From the NCBI GenBank assembly GCA_963693285.1, contig OY848917.1:32561245-32625244 (forward strand): a stretch of 64,000 nt of DNA, written 5' to 3'. This document shows, in pieces, positions 39,201 through 47,080 of this stretch. The DNA is from Xestospongia muta (Eukaryota; Porifera; Demospongiae; Haplosclerida; Petrosiidae). Positions within the stretch are counted from its first letter, which is position 1, and each line of letters starts with the position of its first letter. The notes beneath the pieces were generated by a model. It ran no database searches. It was not told where the DNA came from and was given only the letters and a program-made list of their open reading frames with translations. Position numbers and translations under genes: made by a program.

Positions 39201-41013
39201 GATCGTTGTGTTACAGTACTTACATCAAACAAGGAAATGGATGAAAGTCGCCAAGTTTTTAACTCAGTCATTAAGAAAGTCCTGAGTCTTAAGAAGCAGT
39301 TTTGTTCATGTACAAGTCATGAATATATGATTGCACCAGATCAGGTATCTACTGCTCATACTCTTGAGGTCTGTAAACGTACGCTTTATTCAATGGAAGA
39401 TGTTGCTGTTGCTGTTCTTACTAAATCTGACATAATGGACACAAAAGACACCACTTCACTTGATGTCAAACAGATTGTAGGAACTAAAGATCCATTTCTT
39501 CACATTGCTCCTTTGGTAACAAAAGCACTGTTCAATACAAATAATGCCGATTTACCAGTTCAAGATGACTTTCTTCAACACATTCAAGATGTCTGTAGTG
39601 ACATATTTTTCACATCTGTTGAATGTACTCACATCACTATAAAAGAGCACTGTAGCCGTTTGAGTGTCTTTGCTGGACGTAATCCTTTGGTAAGTAAATG
39701 CACTATTATTTATTTACTGTATATGTAACAATGTACACGTAGTTTTATTTTTGAACATTATCTTATTGTACTGCTCTATCTACATCATGGACAGGATCTT
39801 GCCAACCTTGCCTTACCTCCATTAACTGAAGATGACATTGAACGTGCCTCCAAATCACTTGTTAAGAAGATATGCCAAGGTTTGTCAAGTTTGTTTGCTT
39901 ATGTTTTACTTCTGTGTCTTTTTACTAGACTCCCCTAAAGCAGGTGAAGCTGTTAATTCAAGTACTCCATTATCAATTAATCAATTATAAATAGTTAATT
40001 GTTATTAGTCACATTCTCATTTCTCATATAATATAGGGACATCAAATGATACTACTGATTCATCTTGTTTTAATACAGCAGTAGAAAGTATATTAGGTAA
40101 GACTACAAATATTTATTGTATAGTATTTCACATAGTTCAAGTATATACAGAATTGTATGATACAATTTCAGACAGCCATTTATTGCAATATATCCTATTG
40201 TTATAGGCACACACTCTAACGCTAAAGTAGCTAATACAATATATCTCTTAGTATATTACTGTATCTTTCTATTGAGGTCATGTTTTTGTTGACAACATTA
40301 CATTATATTAATGAAGTATTTTTATCTTCAGACAAAAAACCTAAAAAAAATCATCTTCAACAAGTCCTTGGTCCTATTCAATATAAATGGAAAGAGATTG
40401 GAGAAGCCTTGGAAATACCATATGGAACAATCAAATCTATTGACTATGATCGTGGCTATAATGTCACTGACAAGCTTTCTAAAGTCTTGCAAACCTGGAT
40501 TGATACACAGCAATCTGATGTGACCTGGAAGAACCTTATCAATGTCATCAGAGAACATCCTGTCAATGAACCAGTTCAAGCCAATGCTATAATAGACTTC
40601 TTAGCAAAAACAGAGATATCTGAACGTTACATTGAACATGCCTCTAAATCACTTGTTGAGAAGACATGCCAAGGTTAGTCTTTTTTTGTTTAGTAATGTA
40701 TTGCTTTATTACATGTTATCTATATGTATGTATCTGTATACATCCACATGTAATTTTAATGTGTGTGAATGTGTGGTATATTGCTTATATTAACTATCTA
40801 CCAGAAAATATTCAGGCTCTATTAGCTGCCATGACAACATGTATAGTATATGATTACTTATCATATGATAATGTATTTAGTGTGTGTGTAACTTTTATTT
40901 CTGTTGTCTTTTCTGTAGAAAAGAATTGCAGTTCAAGAATCAAGTGTAATTTTATTCTGATCTTAGGAGCTATGTGTGTTGTAGTGCTGGCTTATTTTAT
41001 GTATACTTCATAA
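6128..41013 (+). CDS. Giant ankyrin-Roc-COR-Death-TM protein, at least 39 exons (5' end not found)
   Basis: This is a composite plus-strand gene model built from GT/AG-bounded exons that all keep one frame. Thirty-four ankyrin exons (6128-36062) lead into the Roc-COR exon 37626-39689, then 39795-39879, 40037-40096, 40332-40673 (Death) and 40919-41013 (membrane tail, stop TAA). The summed length from the first exon is about 1,998 residues. Ankyrin repeats bind partners, Roc-COR is a GTP-dependent switch and dimer module, and Death domains mediate homotypic signalling. The order recalls DAPK1 without its kinase, or sponge/cnidarian ANK-Death expansions. The C-terminal hydrophobic exon suggests anchoring in a membrane with the rest cytosolic. 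No kinase, signal peptide or start codon was identified, so the N terminus is missing from this model. No canonical AATAAA follows the stop closely. All introns between ankyrin exons are phase 0; those after exon 36 are phase 1. Treating it as one gene rests on frame and strand continuity, not on a transcript. Confidence 0.75.
7057..7155 (+). CDS. Ankyrin exon 2
   Basis: A 99-bp phase-0 exon with acceptor ATTTAG and donor GTGAAT. The protein begins CCSTMLHNAASNGHNHVVSY and ends in LLSIGADPNIQNK, a canonical ankyrin helix pair with a GAD-type turn. It differs from the later array, so it belongs to the non-amplified part. The 1.5-kb intron that follows (7156-8679) shows no other gene. Confidence 0.85.
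8600..17460. repeat. Tandem array A of about 838-853 bp exon-intron units
   Basis: Spacing between successive exon starts is 852, 843, 838, 839, 838, 838, 838, 838, 849 and 848 bp. Conserved intron landmarks in every unit include AGGATCTGTTAAGGGAGATA (or a close variant), GTAGCATCAAAGTTTGACAC and CTGAGTTACTTTATAACAAG. Within 10375-14664 the units alternate as IADM and IPDV types, giving a higher-order dimer of about 1,676 bp. Confidence 0.9.
8680..17199 (+). CDS. Ankyrin superblock A: eleven near-identical one-repeat exons
   Basis: Eleven 99-bp phase-0 exons lie at 8680-8778, 9532-9630, 10375-10473, 11213-11311, 12052-12150, 12890-12988, 13728-13826, 14566-14664, 15404-15502, 16253-16351 and 17101-17199. 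Each encodes 33 residues of the form xGxTPLYIACxNGHDKVVQx followed by LLDHGxQVxxxDx. All are preceded by a conserved TGACATTAATATTA...TTCAG acceptor region and followed by GTCAGT. Variation is concentrated at residues 1, 3, 11 and 20 and in the last five positions: VQDE, IADM, IPDV, ILDE, IPDK, VPDK. Exons at 12052 and 13728 start with Trp (TGGGCC), where others start AGGGGC or TTTGGC. Introns are as conserved as exons, showing recent amplification of whole genomic units. No exon has a stop or frameshift. Confidence 0.85.
18304..18405 (+). CDS. Ankyrin exon 14 (YGRTPLH type)
   Basis: A 102-bp phase-0 exon between ATTTAG and GTAAGT. It begins YGRTPLHIAYLRGKDDIVKL and ends IESGASNLEAVKV, so it encodes 34 residues, one more than the standard repeat. 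A close paralogue lies at 29789-29890, where HIAY is replaced by HNAY. Helix and turn consensus residues are intact. Confidence 0.85.
18664..18756 (+). CDS. Ankyrin-like exon 15 (DTLLLKYAKEGN type)
   Basis: A 93-bp phase-0 exon between TATAG and GTATAT. Its 31-residue product begins DTLLLKYAKEGNINCVRQSL and ends in TKQANINIVNE. It is a degenerate ankyrin repeat lacking TPLH and shortened by two residues. It always follows the YGRTPLH exon; the second copy is at 30149-30241. The pair is a co-duplicated unit. Confidence 0.75.
18780..27300. repeat. Tandem array B of about 840-957 bp exon-intron units
   Basis: Successive exon starts are spaced 857, 853, 848, 840, 855, 854, 849, 954, 846 and 656 bp. 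The units around 22294 and 23149 are almost identical to the one at 19753 over exon and downstream intron. The long interval before 25806 contains an inserted piece, and the short interval before 27308 has lost much of the usual intron. Both show local rearrangement. Confidence 0.9.
18896..27406 (+). CDS. Ankyrin superblock B: eleven more near-identical one-repeat exons
   Basis: Exons lie at 18896-18994, 19753-19851, 20606-20704, 21454-21552, 22294-22392, 23149-23247, 24003-24101, 24852-24950, 25806-25895, 26652-26750 and 27308-27406. They are the same GHDKVVQ-type repeat as superblock A, all phase 0 with GTCAGT or GTCAAT donors. Several carry GQNPLY instead of GQTPLY (19753, 22294, 23149, 24003, 26652), losing the conserved Thr of the TPLH motif. 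The exon at 25806 is 90 bp: three codons near its 3' end are missing in frame and His of GHD is Asp, giving a 30-residue repeat. No stops or frameshifts occur inside any exon. The local spacing of 840-857 bp breaks down at both ends of the block and after 25.3 kb. Confidence 0.85.
27650..27748 (+). CDS. Ankyrin exon 27 (KGRTPLS type)
   Basis: A 99-bp phase-0 exon with acceptor TATATAG and donor GTAAAA. It begins KGRTPLSIASYKGYIEIVQL, followed by LLKANACTDIAKN, a complete ankyrin repeat. Its counterpart is absent from superblock A, where only AAAG followed by GTCAGTGAC is left (17710-17713). Confidence 0.8.
27749..29102. other. Intron without other recognisable features
   Basis: About 1.35 kb between ankyrin exons 27 and 28, AT-rich and single-copy in appearance. 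I see no open frame, RNA gene or array unit in it. Confidence 0.5.
29103..29201 (+). CDS. Ankyrin exon 28 (DDKSLLY, GHDKVVQ type)
   Basis: A 99-bp phase-0 exon between TTTAG and GTCAGT. It begins DDKSLLYIACYNGHDKVVQV and ends VHVDVPDK. It belongs to the GHDKVVQ family but is separated from the arrays by more than 1 kb of unrelated intron. It has lost the GxTP start (DDKSLL). It is the 23rd member of the family. Confidence 0.85.
29789..29890 (+). CDS. Ankyrin exon 29 (second YGRTPLH copy)
   Basis: A 102-bp phase-0 exon, a near copy of 18304-18405, with the same GTAAGT donor and closely matching introns on both sides. HNAY replaces HIAY and GND replaces GKD. Confidence 0.85.
30149..30241 (+). 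CDS. Ankyrin-like exon 30 (second DTLLL copy)
   Basis: A 93-bp phase-0 exon, a near copy of 18664-18756. It reads DTLLLKSAKEGN where the first copy has DTLLLKYAKEGN, and ends IANE where the first ends IVNE. The donor is GTATGT. The following 1.36-kb intron (30242-31604) is unlike the one after exon 15, marking the end of the duplicated block. Confidence 0.75.
31605..31703 (+). CDS. Ankyrin exon 31
   Basis: A 99-bp phase-0 exon between TATTAG and GTAAGT. It begins EGETALIVAARCNHADVASF and ends in GCSVDIKDK. With exons 32 and 33 it forms a subfamily ending GCSV(D/N)IK. The 2.3-kb intron that follows (31704-34034) contains a stretch around 31740-32000 that recurs, diverged, at 35140-35440. Confidence 0.85.
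34035..34133 (+). CDS. Ankyrin exon 32
   Basis: A 99-bp phase-0 exon between TTATTAG and GTAAGT. It begins DGKTALYVAANNNHTDIALL and ends GCSVDIKNN. It is a close tandem paralogue of exon 33, only 288 bp downstream; the intervening intron resembles the flanking ones, so this is a recent local duplication. Confidence 0.85.
34323..34421 (+). CDS. Ankyrin exon 33
   Basis: A 99-bp phase-0 exon with donor GTGAGT. It begins DGKTALHVAAEKNHTDIALL and ends GCSVNIKNN. Substitutions against exon 32 cluster at the repeat surface (Y/H, NN/EK, EK/ES), the positions that usually contact ligands in ankyrin repeats. Confidence 0.85.
35964..36062 (+). CDS. Ankyrin exon 34
   Basis: A 99-bp phase-0 exon between CTTAG and GTGAGT. 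It begins DDDTALHYAAYNNNVDIMKA and ends VQIDATND. It is a divergent single-copy repeat immediately before the GTPase exon. The following intron (36063-37625) contains a block that repeats intron DNA of 34560-35100. Confidence 0.85.
37626..39689 (+). CDS. Roc GTPase - COR exon with last ankyrin repeat
   Basis: A 2,064-bp phase-0 exon (688 codons) with acceptor CTCTTAG and donor GTAAGT. Residues 1-33 are a final ankyrin repeat (LGNTPLHDACSEGSVDAIKF). After an acidic linker comes a Roc domain. Its P-loop GNTTSGKSS lies at about residues 79-87 (37860-37886), switch II DLAGHREY at about 136-143, and a G4-like element GSRLDEL at about 205-211 (around 38238-38258). SRLD replaces the canonical (N/T)KxD. 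Residues from about 270 match COR: a winged-helix-like stretch with VLLEFLTTLSDKGLILFL, then WIVINRGALL and a later LFFPALI strand. Ankyrin-Roc-COR order is known in DAPK1-type proteins. The predicted role is a GTP-controlled cytosolic switch coupled to the Death domain downstream. The first Met-like codon in this exon is a GTG inside the repeat, so translation does not start here. Confidence 0.88.
39795..39879 (+). CDS. Linker exon, partial Death-exon-like tail
   Basis: An 85-bp exon between GGACAG and GTTTGT that ends in phase 1. It begins DLANLALPPLTEDDIERASK and ends SLVKKICQ. The second half closely matches the end of the Death exon (HASKSLVEKTCQ at about 40637-40672). It therefore looks like the 3' piece of an earlier Death exon that lost its domain core, and now serves as a linker. 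Confidence 0.7.
40037..40096 (+). CDS. Short Ser/Thr-rich linker exon
   Basis: A 60-bp exon, phase 1 to phase 1, between ATATAG and GTAAGA. It encodes GTSNDTTDSSCFNTAVESIL, with no domain. It was chosen because it joins the flanking exons in frame with consensus borders; its small size makes it the least certain exon of the model. It could be skipped without changing frame. Confidence 0.55.
40332..40673 (+). CDS. Death-domain exon
   Basis: A 342-bp exon (114 codons), phase 1 to phase 1, between ATCTTCAG and GTTAGT. Helical Death-fold pattern: a W followed by IGEALEIPYGTIKSID, then KLSKVLQTWID, then DVTWKNLINVIREHPVNE. These match the Death consensus of Trp in helix 2, 'I..id', a 'WL' helix and 'TWknLi.vL'. 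Death domains recruit adaptors by homotypic contact. Its position after Roc-COR parallels DAPK1. Two other copies exist in the window: 42880-43181 (intact but early stop) and 55410-55733 (broken). Confidence 0.85.
40919..41013 (+). CDS. C-terminal transmembrane-tail exon
   Basis: A 95-bp last exon entered in phase 1 from TTCTGTAG and ending at TAA (41011-41013). It reads EKNCSSRIKCNFILILGAMC and then VVVLAYFMYTS. A basic, Cys-containing start is followed by about 20 hydrophobic residues and a very short tail, the layout of a tail-anchored protein. No signal peptide was seen, so post-translational membrane insertion with all other domains in the cytosol is the simplest reading. The same exon recurs at 55967-56061 with its hydrophobicity kept. 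Confidence 0.75.
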
Positions 41014-41450
41014 CATTATACTATAGAAAACTTGAGAACATTTAATTTTTTTCTTAATGAAAATAGTTTCTTAATGAATTTTCATTTATGACTGTAAAGT
41101 TCGCAACTCGATAACAACTCTTTCTAAAACAAATTGTACCAATATATATACTAATGAAAATGAATATTATAATTTAAAGTCCAAAGTCCAAGGGATACTA
41201 CATCTCCCCCAGTCCAAGGGATACTACATCTCCCCCTAGTCAAAAGATGATTATTTTATTACTTGTACATATAATTAATGTAATATAAGAATGACTTATT
41301 GGCTTATCATTTTCTACTTTTATCTATCTAGGCTATCCACTTTGAAGTCAGTAGATGTAATTGTAATAATATTGTCTCATTTATTATCGTCTGTCAATTA
41401 AGTGTAAAACCAACAGTACTGTAGAACTTAATGAATTCTTTTTCTCTTAG
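41014..41450. other. Intergenic/intron stretch between gene and second copy
   Basis: It contains a 26-bp direct duplication (AGTCCAAGGGATACTACATC plus CTCCCC, at 41185-41210 and 41211-41236). From 41245 it matches intron DNA at 35010-35140. No gene is seen. Confidence 0.6.
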
Positions 41451-42838
41451 AGTGGAAACACACCACTTCATGATGCTTGTTCTCATGGTTCAGTCGATGC
41501 TATCAAGTTACTCATATCATCTGGGCGAGTGGATCCAATGTCCAAAAATAACGATGAACAAGCACCTATGGAACTTGTTCCTCAAGATCACGAGAATCAT
41601 TTTGAATTTTTAAAAATTTTTGAGCCATTTCAGCAAAGTCAAGCTGACTTCCCTGTGGAATCCTATGGTAAAGTCTTTATGTGTGGTAACACTACTGCAG
41701 GGAAAAGTTCTCTTACTGCTGTCATCATGGAACGAGCTAAGAAACCCGCTAATCACAAGTTTGATACAACCGAATGTGTCACAGTAGAACCACTAACTGC
41801 TGGTATTAATGCACATACCTTCACAAGCCACGAAATTGGGAATGTCGTCCTCTACGACCTCGCTGGTCATAGGGAATATTACAGTAGTCATGCTGCTGTC
41901 CTAGAAAATCTCATGTTAAGCTCGCCTGCTGTGTTTTTGATCCTTTTCAAGCTTATTAATGCCATTGAGACGATGAGAAAAGAGTTATACTACTGGTTTA
42001 ACTTCATTGAAAATGTCAGCAAAGGAATGAAAAGTTCAAAGCGATCACAAATTGTTCTCATTGGAAGTCGACTTGATGAACTGACTACTAGCTTGGATCC
42101 AATATCTGAATTGGTGGATGAAGTTGTTGAGAAGGCCGCCTATTCACAAGAATTCCGTGGGTTTATACCAATGGAATGTCATCTCCTGGAGGTAAAGGAG
42201 TCAAAGAGTTTATCGTTACATTGTCAAAGAGCTGTAAAGCTGTTCTCGATCGATCTGACAAAATCAGTTTTTATTGCCACGTCCAATACTCTTTTTTGCA
42301 GCTTCTTAAAAGAGTAGCTATTAGTTTGGAAGAGCTATGTGCTTTGTTAAGAGAGCGTAATGATCCTTCTCTTCCATCTGAAATGTCTGTGTTACTTGAA
42401 TTCCTGACCACTTTAAGTGATAAGGGTCTTATCTTATTCCTTAGAAATGAAAATGGTCAAAGTTGGATAGTTATAAACAGGGGTGCTCTACTATCAGAAA
42501 TCAATGGTGTTCTCTTTGCCCCAGCAGCAATCAAACGTGTTTATCGAGATATGGCTAGTAATACTGGCATTGTACCTCTATCAGCTCTCAAGGAAGCATT
42601 TCCTCATCACAATACTGATATGTTAGTTGGATTTCTTCAAAGTCTTCAATTTTGCCACATGATTGAATCAAGTGCACTCAATGATCTTGAAACTAACATA
42701 TCAACATCAGTACCTCTGCCATCAGATGAGGTCCTATTTTTTCCAGCACTTGTTAGTGCTGAACCACCCACTGATATCAAAATAGAGAATGGGTTAGGAT
42801 GGTTTCTGTGGTGTCCTAATCCCAATGAATTTCTGTGA
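41451..42838 (+). pseudogene. Second ankyrin-Roc-COR exon, frameshifted and truncated
   Basis: A close copy of 37626-39010. Acceptor CTCTTAG leads to SGNTPLHDACSHGSVDAIKL, the P-loop GNTTAGKSS, DLAGHREY and GSRLDEL, all intact. One base missing at about 42183/42184, relative to the first copy, shifts the frame: the original frame stops at 42315-42317, while the COR frame resumes as 42176-42838. The copy ends at NEFL followed by TGA (42836-42838), because about 1.29 kb corresponding to 39012-40296 is deleted and the sequence jumps straight to the intron before the Death exon. As it stands it could yield an isolated Roc-like protein, but more likely it is a young pseudogene. Confidence 0.85.
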
Positions 42839-42879
42839 GAGCATTACATTATAGTAATGGTGTATTTTTTTATCTTCAG

Positions 42880-43181
42880 ACAAAGAACCTAAAAAAGTTC
42901 ATGTTCAACGTGTCCTTGGTCCTATTCAACATAAATGGAGAGTGATTGGAGAAGCCTTGGAAATACCAAATGGAACAATCAAATCTATTGATCATGATGC
43001 ACGTTACGATGATAGTAATAAGCTTTCTGAAGTCTTGCAGACTTGGATTGATACACAACCATCTGACGTGACCTGGAGGAACCTTATTGATGTCATTACA
43101 GAATATCCTGTCAATGAACCAGTTCTAGCCAAGACTATACCAGACTTCTTAGCAAATCCAAAGATATCTTCTAAGTATTGA
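42880..43181 (+). pseudogene. Second Death-domain exon with early stop
   Basis: The acceptor ATCTTCAG and the whole Death pattern are kept: IGEALEIPNGTIKSID, then LQTWIDTQPSDVTW, then NLIDVITEYPVNEP. Reading ends ISSKY plus TGA at 43179-43181, where the first copy continues ERYIEHAS. AATAAA polyadenylation signals follow at about 43253 and 43263. The domain is intact, but the upstream exon is frameshifted and truncated, so this is either a pseudogene fragment or the core of a small Death-only transcript. Confidence 0.75.
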
Positions 43182-43252
43182 ACATTTTGTATTTTTTGAT
43201 TTGTTTTTCCTTTGATTTATTACTTGTGAGTAGTTTGTTGTCATTGTTTTGA

Positions 43253-43269
43253 AATAAAAGTGAATAAAA
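43253..43269 (+). terminator. Candidate polyadenylation signals after second copy
   Basis: Two AATAAA hexamers lie within 17 bases, about 75 bp after the stop of the second Death exon. The intact gene at 41013 has no such close signal. Confidence 0.4.
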
Positions 43270-44712
43270 AGACAACATATTCATGTAACTATTGTTGCAC
43301 ATGTATATTAATGGCATACGTTGTATCATACCATGTCCTTTTTAGACACTTTTATCTCATTCTGCATTTTAAAATCATATACTCTCACAGTCATAACTGG
43401 AAATACAATGTTTTCAGTTGGATTAACAGTTAAATGTCAGGCAAAAGTTAATATCATCATCTGTTAGTAGTTCTTCTGATGTCGGACAAGACCAGTGAAT
43501 TATAGGGTTTATTTGACCTAATAAGTTAGATAGAAAGATTTGACATTACCAACAATACATGCACTCCATATGCATTGAGCCTCCATAATCTCAATATTTT
43601 CCAGTTGCCATCATTTCATAGGTCCAAGATGCAACATACACTAAACAATTGATGTCATAAAATAGAAAGTAGAGTATAAGTTTTTACATAGAGATGCAAT
43701 TGTCTCCATTGATTTTGCTATGTCCATAACTTTCTTTCTTGACCAAAAAGTATTCCAGCACTGATAGCTTCAAAATCCAGATTGTGTTTTGAGAAGATGG
43801 CTGTGTTTTGAAATAGTCTCTTTCTATCTGTCCTTTTTCTCAAGAGGATAATAATTCATGTGTTCTATCTTGAATGGTAGTCTCAAACTGATAGACCACA
43901 ATTGATTCAACAAAATGTTCAACAGTTACTGATGTACTTGTAGTTGAAATTGTTACCTTTATAGACTATGACATGATAAATAGAAATGTTAAACTGGTGT
44001 ATGTCACTTGTCTTCTACACACCAGTTCTTAACTATATACAACAATCTTCATTGCACATTCTTCTGTGTATGTGGTGCTAGCAAACAAAATGTTGTGCTT
44101 TTTGGACCTTCATCTGAAATGGGTGTAAAATGCTTGACTGTCCTGTAATATACTATCTCAACTTGATATTTGGTCTATAGTTTGAAAACAAGAATTCCAA
44201 CTCAAATTGTACTTGCTTGAAAACATATTGAACTGTTCCATGTTCACAGCTAACTTTATGTTCTTCTGAATTCATCATAGAAATGTTTGTATGAGCTTCC
44301 AAGTCTTATGCTGCCTGAATTCTAATAATGAGTACACAAGTAACATTAAAAACCTAGACAATGTCATATCTACTCATATAAAGTATGAGTCAAATCACTC
44401 TCAACAATTGGCAAAACATTACAAACATAAATTTGATAATTCACAATAGTCTGTCACCATAACAACTTAAATATATTATTATAACCACATTAAGACCAAG
44501 CAAAAGAAGTTTGTACTGTACTATTGTATGGATATATCTATTATATACATAAGTACACTAGTAATATTATAAATATACTCAACATTATATCTAGTCAAAC
44601 AAAGTATCAGTCACATCAATGGCTCTTATGAAAAATACTCCCAATAACTCTTATAATAATGCCATCAATACAAATAAAACTGTTAAGTGCATAAATAATG
44701 TAGTCATTATAA
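43270..44712. other. No recognisable gene
   Basis: AT-rich DNA with only short frames on both strands. Nothing I can assign. Confidence 0.5.
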
Positions 44713-47080
44713 ATTTACATTACAATATGTCACATTTACATCCTATTATATTGTTAAGGACACATTCAGATGACAAGTATTGACAACACCATCTGTGTTG
44801 AAATAAAAACAATAGAGTGAACAAAATGACAAAATTACATTCAACACACAAAGAATTTACATTACATTATATCACACTTACTGACTATTATATTGTAAAG
44901 GACACATTCAGATGACAAGTAATGACAACACCAAAAATGTGGAAACCAAAAAACAATAGAGAGTCCAAAAAAGGATAAAATAATATTCAATACAAACAGA
45001 ATTTACATTACAATATATCACACTTACCTGCTATTACATTATAAAGGACACATTTAGATGACAAGTAACGACAACACCAAAAATATGGAAACAAAAAACA
45101 ATAGAGACTGCACAAAATGACAAAATTGCATTAGATACACTTAAAGTTTACAATACATTATATATCACTTACTTCCTATTATATTGTAAATGATGCATTC
45201 AGATCACAAGTAATGACAACACCATAATTGTGGTAACAAAAAACAGTAAAGTGAACAAAATGACAAAATTGCATTCAACACACATAGAATTTACATTACA
45301 TTATATATCACTTACTTCCTATTATATTGTAAAGGACATATTCAGATCATGAGTAACAACAGCATAATGAATGTAGAAACAAAAAACAATAGAGCAAATA
45401 AAATGACAAAATTGCAATTAATACACTTAAAATTTATAATACATTATATATTGCTTACTTCCTATTATATTGTAAAGGACACATTCAGATCACAAGTAAT
45501 GACAACAACATAATTGTGGTAACAAAAAACAGTAGAGTGAACATGACAAAATTGCAATTTAATACACTTAAACTTTACAATAAATTATATATCACTTACT
45601 TCCTATTATACTGTAAAGGACACATTCAGATCATGAGTAATAACAGCACAATGAATGTGGAAATAGAAAACAATAGAGCGAATAAAATGACAAAATTGCA
45701 ATTAATACACTTAAAATTTATAATACATTATATATTGCTTACTTCCTATTATATTGTAAAGGACACATTCAGATCACAAGTAATGACAACACAACAAATG
45801 TGGAAACAAAAACAATAGAGTGAACAAAATGACAAAATTATATTCAATACACTTGAATTTTACAATACATTATATATCACTTACTTCTTATTATATTGTA
45901 AAGGACACATTCAGATGACAAGTAACGACAACACCATAAATGTGGAAACAAAAGCAATAGAATGAACAAAATCGGAAAATTGCATTCAACACACATAAAG
46001 TTTACATTACAATATATCACACTTAAATGCTATTATATTGTGAAGGACACATTCAGATGACAAGTAATGATAACACCACAAACGTGGAAACAAACCCAAT
46101 AGAGTGCACAAAATGACAAAATTGCATTCAACACACATAAAATTTACATTACAATACATCACACTTACATGCTATTATATTGTAAAGAACACATTCAGAT
46201 GAGAACTAATGACAGCACCATAAAAGTGGTAACAAAAAACAATAAAGAGTGCACAAAATGACAAAATTACATTCAATACACTTAAAATTTACAATACATT
46301 ATATATCACTTACTTCCTATTATATTGTAAATGACACATTCAGATCACGAGTAATGACAACACCACAAATGTGGTAACAAAAAAAATTGTAGAGTGACCA
46401 TAATGACAAAATTACATTTAATACAAACAGAATTTACATTACAATATATCACACTTACCTGCTATTATATTGTAAAGGACACATTCAGATGACAAGTAAT
46501 GACAGGACCAGAAATGTGGAAATAACAATGGAGTGAACAAAATCACAAAATTGCATTCAACACATTAAAATTTACATTACAATACATCACACTTACAACC
46601 TATTATATTGTAAAGGACACATTTAGATGATGATGATGAGTAATGACAGGACCAAAAATGTGGTAACAAAAAACAGTAGAAAGTGCACAAAATGACAAAA
46701 TTGCATTGGATACATTTAAAGTTTACAATACATTATATATCACTTACTTCCTATTATATTGTGAATGACACATTCAGATCATAAGTAATGATAACACCAT
46801 AATGTAAAGGACACATTCAGATGACAAATAACAACAGCACCATAAAAATGGTAACAAAAAACAATAAAGTGAACAAAAGGAAAAATCACGTTCAAAACAC
46901 TTAGAATTTACATTATAATGTATCACACTTACTTCCTATCATATTGTAAATGACACATTCAAATCACAAGTTATGACAACACCATAAATGTGGAAACAAA
47001 AGCAATAGAGTGAACAAAATCACTAAATTACATTCAATACACATAAAATTTACATTACAATATATCACACTTACATTGTC
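44713..47080. repeat. Minisatellite, about 16.5 units of 140-149 bp
   Basis: The landmark AAGGACACATTCAGATGACA (or variant) recurs at about 44755, 44895, 45044, 45189, 45333, 45474, 45614, 45760, 45900, 46044, 46187, 46328, 46474, 46614, 46766, 46806 (short unit) and 46950. Each unit also contains GACAAAATTGCATTCAACAC-like and ACAATATATCACACTTAC-like segments. Units differ by substitutions and small indels. No open frame spans it. On the minus strand each unit carries a GTAAG motif, which resembles a splice donor. Confidence 0.92.

Noticed and set aside
37704..39728. A stand-alone 674-residue gene starting at 37704
   Set aside because: The apparent start is a GTG inside an ankyrin repeat; the frame is open back to the acceptor at 37625 and the donor at 39690 precedes the apparent stop at 39728.
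45516..45818. 100-residue frame in the minisatellite
   Set aside because: It is internally repetitive because it spans two units, and neighbouring units carry stops in the same frame.
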